Shown: positions 8,348-15,151 of the stretch, in pieces
Layout of the letters: each line of letters begins with the position of its first letter
How positions within the stretch are numbered: position 1 is the first letter of the stretch
Origin: Treponema sp.
GTDB lineage: Bacteria; Spirochaetota; Spirochaetia; Treponematales; Breznakiellaceae
Length of the DNA: 44,635 nt
Direction: 5' to 3'
Assembly (NCBI GenBank): GCA_031257675.1
Contig: JAIROG010000062.1
Span: 1-44,635, forward strand
Program-made: the position numbers and the translations under genes
The notes under the pieces: model-generated
What the model saw: only the letters and a program-made list of their open reading frames with translations
What the model was told of the DNA's origin: nothing
The model's database searches: none

Positions 8348-8560
8348 TTATCCGTTTATAACGGCGTCATATTTTTTGCTTTCTTCTTCCAATAATTTTA
8401 TGTCGCCTCTTTGTTTTTCAATTTCTAATTCCAGAATTTCTTTTTGCAATTCCATTTCTTTTATTTTATTCTCTTGAGTTTTTTCCCTGTATGAAAGGCT
8501 AATCGCCAAGATCGGTATAGACAACGCGACAAATGGTATCAATGCCCTTATAATTTCCAT
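8348..8560 (-). CDS. Small single-pass membrane protein with coiled coil
   Basis: A 70-residue protein with a perfect AAGGAGG seven bases before ATG 8560. Residues 5-23 form one membrane helix. Residues 26-64 are a charged, heptad-like segment (NKIKEMELQKEILELEIEKQ...), then YDAVING ends the protein. The topology recalls PspB-like or other short envelope accessory proteins, but I see no specific match. It lies 47 bp after metI on the same strand, so it is probably the last gene of that operon. Confidence 0.7.
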   Translation of the reverse strand: MEIIRALIPFVALSIPILAISLSYREKTQENKIKEMELQKEILELEIEKQRGDIKLLEEESKKYDAVING

Positions 8561-8607
8561 ATAATATCCTCCTTTTGAACAGACGGCGAGGAAAAAACGC
8601 CGCGCCA

Positions 8608-9273
8608 TTACATTTTTGACAGCAACTTCCTGCTTGCCAGCGTTCCCGCAAGTTGCACCGCCTCGACCAAAAGGAGGATGACGATGACTGCGGCTGCCAT
8701 TATGCCGGTGCGGAAGCGGTAGTAACCGTAGTTGATTGCCAAGGCGCCGAGTCCGCCGCCACCGATTGCGCCCGCCATCGCCGAATATCCTATGAGATTG
8801 ATGATGGTAAGGGCGAGTCCTGAAACAAGCGCGGGCATGGCTTCCGGTATAAGGACTTTTCTGATGATTTGGAAGTTGGTTGATCCCATCGCTATCGCCG
8901 CGGTTACAATGCCGGCGTCCACCTCCGAGAGGGCGGCTTCCACAAGGCGGGCGACAAAGGGCGCGGCGGCTATTGAGAGCGGCACGATCACCGCAGTCGG
9001 ACCTATGCTGGTGCCTACGATGAAACGGGTGAGCGGGATGAGCGCTATCATCAGGATAAGAAATGGAAAGGAGCGAAGCGCATTGACAACCCGCGAGACA
9101 ACCGCATAGGCCGCCCGACGGGGTCTCAAGCCCACAGGCGAAGCGCTGTACAGAAACGCCCCAAGCGGCAACCCCATAAGGCATGCGAAAAACGTGGACG
9201 CGAATGTCATATATATGGTTTCACACGTGGGCTTGGGCAAAAGCCGCAGAACATTCATCATTTCGTCAGACAT
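8608..9273 (-). CDS. metI: Methionine-type ABC transporter permease (MetI-like)
   Basis: A 221-residue inner-membrane permease. ATG 9273 follows AAGGAG and overlaps the end of metN by 8 bp. Six or so membrane segments are visible, with the MetI signature SFPFLILMIALIPLTR and the ATPase-coupling EAA region near EAALSEVDAGIVTAAIAMG and IIRKVLIPEAMPALVSGLALT. The length fits the family (about 217). Its partner is the ATPase next door. No substrate-binding lipoprotein (MetQ) is in this window, so the substrate (methionine or related compound) is inferred from family likeness only. Confidence 0.88.
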   Translation of the reverse strand: MSDEMMNVLRLLPKPTCETIYMTFASTFFACLMGLPLGAFLYSASPVGLRPRRAAYAVVSRVVNALRSFPFLILMIALIPLTRFIVGTSIGPTAVIVPLSIAAAPFVARLVEAALSEVDAGIVTAAIAMGSTNFQIIRKVLIPEAMPALVSGLALTIINLIGYSAMAGAIGGGGLGALAINYGYYRFRTGIMAAAVIVILLLVEAVQLAGTLASRKLLSKM

Positions 9274-9985
9274 CGACAAGCTCCTTCGCCGCTTGTGTCT
9301 TGGGGTTGTTGAACACCGCGTCAACAGCGCCCTGTTCAACTATTTCCCCATTCTCAAGCACCGCGACTTGCTCGCATACGTCCCGTATCACGGACATTTG
9401 GTGCGTAATCAACACCACCGTAATCTTGAGCTTTTCGCGCAGGGCTTTTATTAGGCTTAAAACAGAACGGGTGGTCTGCGGATCGAGGGCGCTTGTGGCT
9501 TCGTCGCAGAAAAGCACATCGGGATTCGCGGCTAAAGCGCGGGCAATAGCCACCCGCTGTTTCTGCCCGCCTGAAAGTTCCCGTATGCGGGCTTTCCGTT
9601 TGTCCTGAATATCCACCATTTCGAGCAACTCGCTCACCCTGCGCTTAATTTCTTTTTTGGGGACGCCGGCAATTTCAAGAGGATACGCTATATTCCCCTC
9701 CGCGTCACGGGAATAAAGCAGGTTGAAATTTTGAAAAATCATGCCCATATTGCGCCTGCGCTCCAGCAGCGCCTTGCCTGTTAAGATGTCAACCCGTTCG
9801 TTTCCGTAATATACGGAACCCGTATCCGGTGGTTCAAGCAGTCCCATGATTCTCAACAAGGTGGATTTGCCCGCGCCGCTTTTTCCTATAATGCCATATA
9901 TGATGTTATCCGGCGCCGTAAGATCGACATCTCGCAATGCGACAACATCTCCGTATCTTTTACTGATCCTGCTCAAAACAATCAC
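9266..9985 (-). CDS. metN: Methionine-type ABC transporter ATPase lacking the NIL domain
   Basis: A 239-residue ATPase that powers the adjacent permease. Walker A is IGKSGAGKST (about residue 33-42), the signature is LSGGQKQRVAIARAL, and Walker B is DVLFCDEATSALDP, followed by the switch histidine in VLITHQ. The start is GTG 9985, 18 bp after the coiled-coil gene, with only a weak upstream purine stretch. Full-length MetN has about 340 residues with a C-terminal ACT-like NIL domain that binds methionine and inhibits transport. This protein stops directly after the ATPase domain, so that feedback is absent. The short form also occurs in relatives such as other importers, so the gene symbol is provisional. 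Confidence 0.85.
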   Translation of the reverse strand: MIVLSRISKRYGDVVALRDVDLTAPDNIIYGIIGKSGAGKSTLLRIMGLLEPPDTGSVYYGNERVDILTGKALLERRRNMGMIFQNFNLLYSRDAEGNIAYPLEIAGVPKKEIKRRVSELLEMVDIQDKRKARIRELSGGQKQRVAIARALAANPDVLFCDEATSALDPQTTRSVLSLIKALREKLKITVVLITHQMSVIRDVCEQVAVLENGEIVEQGAVDAVFNNPKTQAAKELVDV

Positions 9986-10003
9986 CGACTCGCGCCCTCT
10001 TTC

Positions 10004-12232
10004 CTATAACCGTTTTATCAGCATCTCTATAAAATTGGCTGTCGCGGCGTCATTCACGTACCGTACTTTCATACCCTCCAGATAGAGCTTTCTGGTAGCG
10101 GGGGTTTGTATACGCAACGCCGTTTCCAAGATGGAAGACACCGTATTGAGAGATTCCTTGCGAACGGAAACGGTCAAGTCATCCGCTATATTCCGCACCT
10201 TGTCCACAAATCCCGGAAAAACGGCCGCGACTTCCCGTTCATTGAGAAAACGCTCCAAATTCGAGAGCCGGTCGCGGTCGTTTTTATATACGCTGTAAGC
10301 TCTGACAAGCGACAGGTAGGCGTCCGAATTCGGCTTAATGCCGTTATAATTGTCCGTCATCGCGGCCAAATTGTACGTCAAGGTTCGCTCGCTCTCCTGC
10401 AACTTGTTGTTCTCCGTTTCAAGCTGGGTTATGCGCGCCTGCATTTGGGATGCGGCGGCGGCGCTGGCTGAGTTCTGATCCGTTGCGGCGGACGACAATT
10501 GCTGGTTCTGTTGCCGAAGCCGGGCGTTTTCTGTTTCAAGCTGGGTTATAGCGTCCTGCATTCGAGATGCAACCGTGTTTTGATTCGCCGTTGCGGCGGC
10601 TGACAATTGCTGGTTCTGTTGCCGAAGCCGGGCGTTCTCCGGTTCAAGCTGGGTTATACGCGCCTGCTTGTCCGCATCGCTTTTGCGGAGATTGGTCAGG
10701 GCCGCCTCAAGCATAATGATGCGGTTTCGCAACGCGCTTTCCGTTTGGGTCAAAAGCTCATCGGATTCGCGGCTTTGCCTGTTCACGGCGTCAAGCAACG
10801 CATTTTGGGACAATGTTTCAATGCCGGATATAAGAATGGCGGTTTCCGCCGCCGACAGCCCAAAATAACCGGCGGATTGGCGGTATGCGTTCATGGCGGC
10901 GGCGGTGTTGTTGTTGTCAGCGAAACGCTTCGCTTGCCTGATGCTGTCCACGGCATTGGCGAGATTTTTTGTATGCTGGCTTTCGAGTTGTTGACGTTCG
11001 GCGACGGCGCGTTGGTTCGCCGTTTGGAGCGCGGCTTCACGTCCGGCCGCTTGGCGGTTCGCCTCATTGAGCGCCTCCTGTAGTTCCGCTATGCGGGTGC
11101 TCGCCCGTTGCTGTTCCGCCTCCAAAGCGACGCGGGGAGCGGCGTCGGCGTTTTGAAGCCGTTGGTTCTCCATTTCCAACCGCGCCATTCTAGCCAGAGA
11201 AGCCGCAAGCGCAATATCAGCCGTACGCCGCGCCGATGCGCCCGGCATGTCTTGCAACGCCCGCGTCAAATTATTGGCGTCAGTCATGGCATCCCCAAAC
11301 CGTCTGGACTGAAAATCGCCCTGTATTTTATTGAACATCCCCACAATCAAGGCTTCTTCGTTCGCATCGCGCATCTGAGTCTCTCTCATGCGCTGCATGT
11401 CGGACAGCGCCTGCTCCAGCTCTTGCCGTACCGCCGCGTTAGTCTCCTGCAACTGAAGATAAAATTGCTGTTGCCGTTGAATTTCGGTTTGCACGAGCCG
11501 GCGTTCATCATTTAACGCCCGTATGCTGTTATGATATTGGCTCTCTCTTTCCTCGAAGTCTTTTGCTATTGCGTTCCGTTCTTCGGCAAGCTGTCCCCGG
11601 TATCGCTCCATGCGCTCCCGCTCGAAATTTCTCAGCCTTTCGTTTATTTCGCTTCCACTCAAGCCTTGGACGGCAAGACGCGCCTGCTCGTCTTCGCGGT
11701 CTTTGCGCAACTGCTCAAGGAATGCGGCTTCTCTTAATTCCAACTGCGCGTCAAAATCCGCCAGTTCCCGTTGCCGCTGCAATTCAAGGGCGCTTAACTC
11801 CTGGCGCACGGAGGCGATCTCCCGTTCTTTACCGGAAATGATGTTCTCTGAATCCTCCCGCAACTGGTTGATGAGTTCCCCTTCTACAGAAGAAAAGGCG
11901 CGGCCTCGCCCGATGCCTCTTTCCTGCTGGTTAAAATAATGCATGAGAAAAAAGAGAACAATGGCGGCTGCGCCGAAAAGCGCGAGATTCACGACAATAG
12001 GGAACGCCATTTCTTTTTTAAGAGGCTTCCCCATATCGTCTTTCAGGATAATGCGGTTCTTCAGGGCAAGTTCCGCAATCTGGGCTTCTATTTCTTTTGT
12101 ATCATCAACGCTGATGCCGGCGTTAGGCGCGGATATTTCTCCAGCGGCGTCTTTTTGAACGCCTCTAACATCTCGCTCTGCTTGAGAGGTCTTTTGAAAC
12201 AGCCCTTCTTGAGATACAGTCGCTTCTGCCAT
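10004..12232 (-). CDS. Large membrane-anchored coiled-coil protein of unknown function
   Basis: A 742-residue protein. Residues 1-75 are hydrophilic and probably cytoplasmic. Residues 76-98 (FPIVVNLALFGAAAIVLFFL) form one membrane helix. Residues 110-290 and 370-640 are long Glu/Gln/Arg-rich coiled coils, broken by a compact helical segment at about 295-345. A near-identical module, ITQLE(T/P)ENARLRQQNQQLS, is repeated twice, with a third partial copy (ITQLETENNKLQESE). The last 130 residues look globular and helical. I do not recognise a family; structural or cytoskeletal roles would fit the shape but are not shown. ATG 12232 sits at +1 of a TTGCAT-17-TATACT promoter, so translation is probably leaderless. 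It begins the operon containing metN and metI. Confidence 0.75.
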   Translation of the reverse strand: MAEATVSQEGLFQKTSQAERDVRGVQKDAAGEISAPNAGISVDDTKEIEAQIAELALKNRIILKDDMGKPLKKEMAFPIVVNLALFGAAAIVLFFLMHYFNQQERGIGRGRAFSSVEGELINQLREDSENIISGKEREIASVRQELSALELQRQRELADFDAQLELREAAFLEQLRKDREDEQARLAVQGLSGSEINERLRNFERERMERYRGQLAEERNAIAKDFEERESQYHNSIRALNDERRLVQTEIQRQQQFYLQLQETNAAVRQELEQALSDMQRMRETQMRDANEEALIVGMFNKIQGDFQSRRFGDAMTDANNLTRALQDMPGASARRTADIALAASLARMARLEMENQRLQNADAAPRVALEAEQQRASTRIAELQEALNEANRQAAGREAALQTANQRAVAERQQLESQHTKNLANAVDSIRQAKRFADNNNTAAAMNAYRQSAGYFGLSAAETAILISGIETLSQNALLDAVNRQSRESDELLTQTESALRNRIIMLEAALTNLRKSDADKQARITQLEPENARLRQQNQQLSAAATANQNTVASRMQDAITQLETENARLRQQNQQLSSAATDQNSASAAAASQMQARITQLETENNKLQESERTLTYNLAAMTDNYNGIKPNSDAYLSLVRAYSVYKNDRDRLSNLERFLNEREVAAVFPGFVDKVRNIADDLTVSVRKESLNTVSSILETALRIQTPATRKLYLEGMKVRYVNDAATANFIEMLIKRL
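10503..10668 (-). repeat. Internal repeat encoding ENARLRQQNQQLS modules
   Basis: Two copies of a DNA segment of about 55 bp (around 10503-10550 and 10611-10658) are nearly identical and encode the repeated coiled-coil module. They lie about 108 bp (36 codons) apart, so recombination between them would keep the frame and shorten the protein. Confidence 0.7.
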
Positions 12233-12238
12233 AGAAAT

Positions 12239-12267
12239 AGTATATATATTTTTATCGTTTAATGCAA
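12239..12267 (-). promoter_or_regulatory. Promoter placing +1 on ATG 12232
   Basis: TTGCAT (12262-12267), a 17-bp spacer and TATACT (12239-12244). Only six bases lie between the -10 box and ATG 12232, and no Shine-Dalgarno is present. Confidence 0.65.
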
Positions 12268-12348
12268 GCGGGAGCGTCCGGCATACGACGCTTTCTTATC
12301 TGTCGCCTCTACGAGGCGGCGCGCCTGCCGGCGCGTTAAAAAACGCTT

Positions 12349-13605
12349 TCAGCATGGATTTTCAATGCGCCCCTGATACAGAATCTTCGGGTACACCGTA
12401 ATGCCCAGTTTTTTCTCAAGAAGGGAAAAACGGCGCAGCTCTTCCTCATTGCCGATGGTAACCATACAGCCGCGCTTGCCCGCGCGCGCGGTTCTGCCCG
12501 CCCGGTGGATATACGCATCCGCTTCAAACGGCGCGTCAAGAGCCACGCAATAGTTGATGTCAGGAATATCAAGCCCCCTTGCCGCCAAATCGCTTGACAC
12601 AAGGACGCTCAACGTTCCCCGCCTGAAATTGTCCATCGCCCGGCGCCGCGCCTGCTTGTCCATGCCGCTTGCAAGCCCGCCGGCGCTTATCCCGTGATGT
12701 TGCAGTTGCGCGACGATGTTTCCCACCTGTCCCGCGCGTGAAGTGAAAACAAGGCATTTCTTCCGGCGGGACGCCGCGCTGCGGACTACGCCGGCGGCGT
12801 TCAGGAATGAACAAAGGCAGCTCAACTTTTTCCTGTTTTCACTGAAAAAAGCCCAATGGGTTGTCATTTCCCGCAAGATTTCCTGCTCTTCGGTTTCAAT
12901 GTATGCCATTTCCCCGAATTCTCCGAATCCCCCGAACAACGCGCGCAACTGTTCCCGCGTTTTCTCCGGCATGGTGGCTGAACAGGCTATGACCTGCGGA
13001 AGCGCGCGCATCCGGCCGACGAGTTCTCTGGTTTCGTCAATAGTTTCATTGGCGACGAGCCGGTCAGCTTCATCAAGCGCCAAAACGCCGCGCGCCGCGC
13101 CCAGCTTGAGCTTGCCCATGCGTACAAGCTGTAGGATGCGGGCGCTGTTCCCCACGATGACCGCCGGCTTTTCTTTTCTGAGCGTCTCGATCTGCCTTGT
13201 TATATTCGCTGATCCGATGAGGAGCCCCGCGCGGGGCGGGGGAGGCGATTGGCGCTCCCCCGGAGAATCCCGCAACAGGAAATCCGCCTCCTGTTTGAGT
13301 TGCGAGCATAGCTCCAATGTCGGCGCAAGGATGAGAATATGCGGAAAGGAGACGGCTTCCTTAGCCGCAATCGCCGCGCGCAGGTTTTCAAAAAGCGGAA
13401 GCAGATAGGCGAAGGTCTTGCCCGTGCCGGTGGCGGAGCGGAACAGAACGTTTTCCTTGTTGCGGATACGGGGAATCACGAGCCTTTGTATAGCGGTGGG
13501 ACTGTTGATATTCCGTTGCGAGAGTTTCTCAACAAAAAAAGGGCTTATGCCCATATCTGAAAAACGTGTTTTTATTTCCATATTTTCTTCCATATTTATT
13601 TCCAT
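12349..13605 (-). CDS. DEAD-box RNA helicase
   Basis: A 418-residue ATP-dependent RNA helicase. Motifs: Q (SPTAIQRLVIP), I (SATGTGKT), Ia (APTLELCSQ), II (DEAD in LALDEADRL), III (SAT in IACSATMP), IV (LVFTS), V (LAARGLDIPD) and VI (HRAGRTARAG). It has no long basic tail, so it is a minimal helicase; the RNA target is unknown (ribosome assembly or mRNA turnover are usual). The start is uncertain: three in-frame ATG codons at 13605, 13593 and 13581 sit in a 12-nt tandem repeat (MEIN-MEEN-MEIK). I give the first, which overlaps the end of uppP by 10 bp and suggests translational coupling. A proline run (SPPPPRAG) lies between motifs Ia and the GG region. Confidence 0.92.
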   Translation of the reverse strand: MEINMEENMEIKTRFSDMGISPFFVEKLSQRNINSPTAIQRLVIPRIRNKENVLFRSATGTGKTFAYLLPLFENLRAAIAAKEAVSFPHILILAPTLELCSQLKQEADFLLRDSPGERQSPPPPRAGLLIGSANITRQIETLRKEKPAVIVGNSARILQLVRMGKLKLGAARGVLALDEADRLVANETIDETRELVGRMRALPQVIACSATMPEKTREQLRALFGGFGEFGEMAYIETEEQEILREMTTHWAFFSENRKKLSCLCSFLNAAGVVRSAASRRKKCLVFTSRAGQVGNIVAQLQHHGISAGGLASGMDKQARRRAMDNFRRGTLSVLVSSDLAARGLDIPDINYCVALDAPFEADAYIHRAGRTARAGKRGCMVTIGNEEELRRFSLLEKKLGITVYPKILYQGRIENPC

Positions 13606-14396
13606 AATATGAGCGTCAGTGCGCCTAGTACGCCGGTGTAAACGGCGAAACCCCAGAGCCGGCGCTCTCTCACCAGTTTGAGCATGAGCTTTACGGCGAA
13701 AAATCCCACAACCGCCGCAGTCAGCGTTCCGGCGGCAAGCGGCGCCGCGGCGGCGCCCGCCTCCGCCTTGCCGGACGCCAAATCTATGACTTGCAGCGAC
13801 AAGGCGCCCAGAATTGCCGGTATGGACAGAAGAAACGAGAAACGCGCCGCGACATCCCTGTCGATTCTGCGGGACAAGGCGCCCGAAAGCGTAGCGCCTG
13901 AGCGGGAGACGCCCGGAATAATGGCGACCGCCTGCAAACAGCCGATAATGACCGCATCCACGACGCGTATACGCTTCCGCGCCCGCTCCTGTTTTCTTGA
14001 AAGCGCTTCGGCGGCGGCAAGCAGCGCCGAGGTGATGAGGAACGCGGCGCCGAGAAACGGCATGCCGAAAATCAAGCCTGACGCAAAAACGGCTTCTATC
14101 CTGTCTTTGAAAAACAACGCCGCAGTTGCTGCGGGTATGGTTGCGATGATGAGTCGCCCAACGAGCGGTTGTATGGGTTTTTTCAGAAGCGCCCAAATGT
14201 CTTTCCATAAAACAACGGCCACAGCCGCCGCTGTTCCCGCGTGAACCATAGTGTCGAAAAGCAGGGCGCCCTGAATCCCGTTTCCAGACACGCCGAATAT
14301 TTTTTGCAAAAGCGCCAGATGCCCGGAACTGCTTACCGGTAAAAACTCGGTGAGACCCTGTACCGCGCCAAGGATGACGGCTTCAATAATACGCAT
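13596..14396 (-). CDS. uppP: Undecaprenyl-diphosphatase
   Basis: A 266-residue integral membrane enzyme that removes a phosphate from undecaprenyl pyrophosphate, recycling the lipid carrier for peptidoglycan and polysaccharide synthesis; overproduction confers bacitracin resistance in other bacteria. The hallmark motifs are EFLPVSSSGHL (about residues 17-27) and IPGVSRSGATL, with the catalytic Glu, His, Ser and Arg present. The length is typical. The frame stays open upstream, but ATG 14396 gives the normal N-terminus (MRIIEAVILGAVQGLTE). No Shine-Dalgarno precedes it; instead an extended -10 promoter ends seven bases before. It is followed by the helicase with overlapping codons. Confidence 0.94.
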   Translation of the reverse strand: MRIIEAVILGAVQGLTEFLPVSSSGHLALLQKIFGVSGNGIQGALLFDTMVHAGTAAAVAVVLWKDIWALLKKPIQPLVGRLIIATIPAATAALFFKDRIEAVFASGLIFGMPFLGAAFLITSALLAAAEALSRKQERARKRIRVVDAVIIGCLQAVAIIPGVSRSGATLSGALSRRIDRDVAARFSFLLSIPAILGALSLQVIDLASGKAEAGAAAAPLAAGTLTAAVVGFFAVKLMLKLVRERRLWGFAVYTGVLGALTLILWK

Positions 14397-14403
14397 GGCG
14401 AGG

Positions 14404-14433
14404 AGTATAGCATACAAGCGGATCGCAAAACAA
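14404..14433 (-). promoter_or_regulatory. Extended -10 promoter of uppP, +1 at the ATG
   Basis: TTGTTT (14428-14433), an 18-bp spacer and TGC-TATACT (-10 at 14404-14409). Seven bases (CCTCGCC) separate the -10 box from ATG 14396, predicting a leaderless or one-base leader mRNA. Confidence 0.6.
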
Positions 14434-14628
14434 TCAGGGTTTGCCGGATCGTTGCGGGGCTTAAATGCGCTAGAGGGACCCCTAGAAAAACAACAGCCTC
14501 TTCGAAACGCCCGCCTTGCCCGGCGCCGCAGCCGGCAATTGTTCCCTCCCATCCCTCCCGCGCCCGCCACGCGGTTGTCTTCCGCGCATGCGGAAAGAAA
14601 GCCGTCCCAATTATCCATTGCCGCCATA

Positions 14629-14757
14629 TCATACCCGCTGCATGCGTCCAGAACTCGTCTGTTTCAAGGCGATCATATTAAGCGCGTTTAAGGCCGCGCC
14701 GACGCTTGTTACGAGCGGCGTCCCGATGTCCCGTATGCCAATTCCCCTGACAAACAT
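14629..14757 (-). pseudogene. Short gene-like fragment
   Basis: A 42-codon frame reads MFVRGIGIRDIGTPLVTSVG and AALNALNMIALKQ before stopping. Its smooth hydrophobic/Gly pattern looks like protein. It lacks a ribosome site, and 14434-14628 beside it shows no continuation. It may be a remnant of a lost gene; I do not recognise the family. Confidence 0.3.
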
Positions 14758-14806
14758 GATGTTTATCGCGCGTTTAACCCATGGAAAAATTTTTTAAAAA
14801 TAATAT

Positions 14807-14834
14807 TTGACTTATGAAAGATGTATAGTATAAT
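14807..14834 (+). promoter_or_regulatory. Strong promoter of the lipoprotein operon
   Basis: TTGACT (14807-14812), a 16-bp spacer and a perfect TATAAT (14829-14834). The transcript would start near 14841 and carry a leader of about 310 nt before ATG 15152. The leader contains an open frame at 14855-15082 that I do not believe is a gene, so it may be regulatory. Confidence 0.65.
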
Positions 14835-15151
14835 GATATTGGTGGAAATTACCGATGTTCTTGAACGCTTCTTTGTGTTTCTGTTGTCACTGCCCCTTTG
14901 TCATGTTTTGTAGATCGCCACCAAAATATTTGTACAAACGTAAAAATGTGATGTTTATGGAAGAATACTATAAGAGTATGGATGGGGGCATAGCCGGTGT
15001 ATGCGGTGATTGTCTTTTGGCGCGCCAGAAAAGCGACGGCGGCCGGCTTATCGGAATTAGCGGGCGGGGCGGCAGTCTATGACCAAATCGCCATATTTTT
15101 TGCCGGCGGGGAATTAGATGGGAAATTCCTGAAATTTATGGAGGGTTAGTT

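Noticed and set aside
8348-8560. Assignment of the small membrane protein as PspB
   Set aside because: Only the size and topology match; I see no diagnostic residues and no PspA/PspC partners.
12304-12318. CGCCTC/GAGGCG hairpin after the helicase as terminator
   Set aside because: The stem is only 6 bp and there is no T-run on either strand.
13608-14208. N-terminal 200-codon extension of the helicase frame
   Set aside because: It is an out-of-frame shadow of uppP; the helicase motifs begin only after ATG 13605.
14855-15082. 75-codon frame in the leader of the lipoprotein operon
   Set aside because: It has only a weak ribosome site, a Cys-rich unlikely sequence and no recognisable motif. 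I treat the region as leader.
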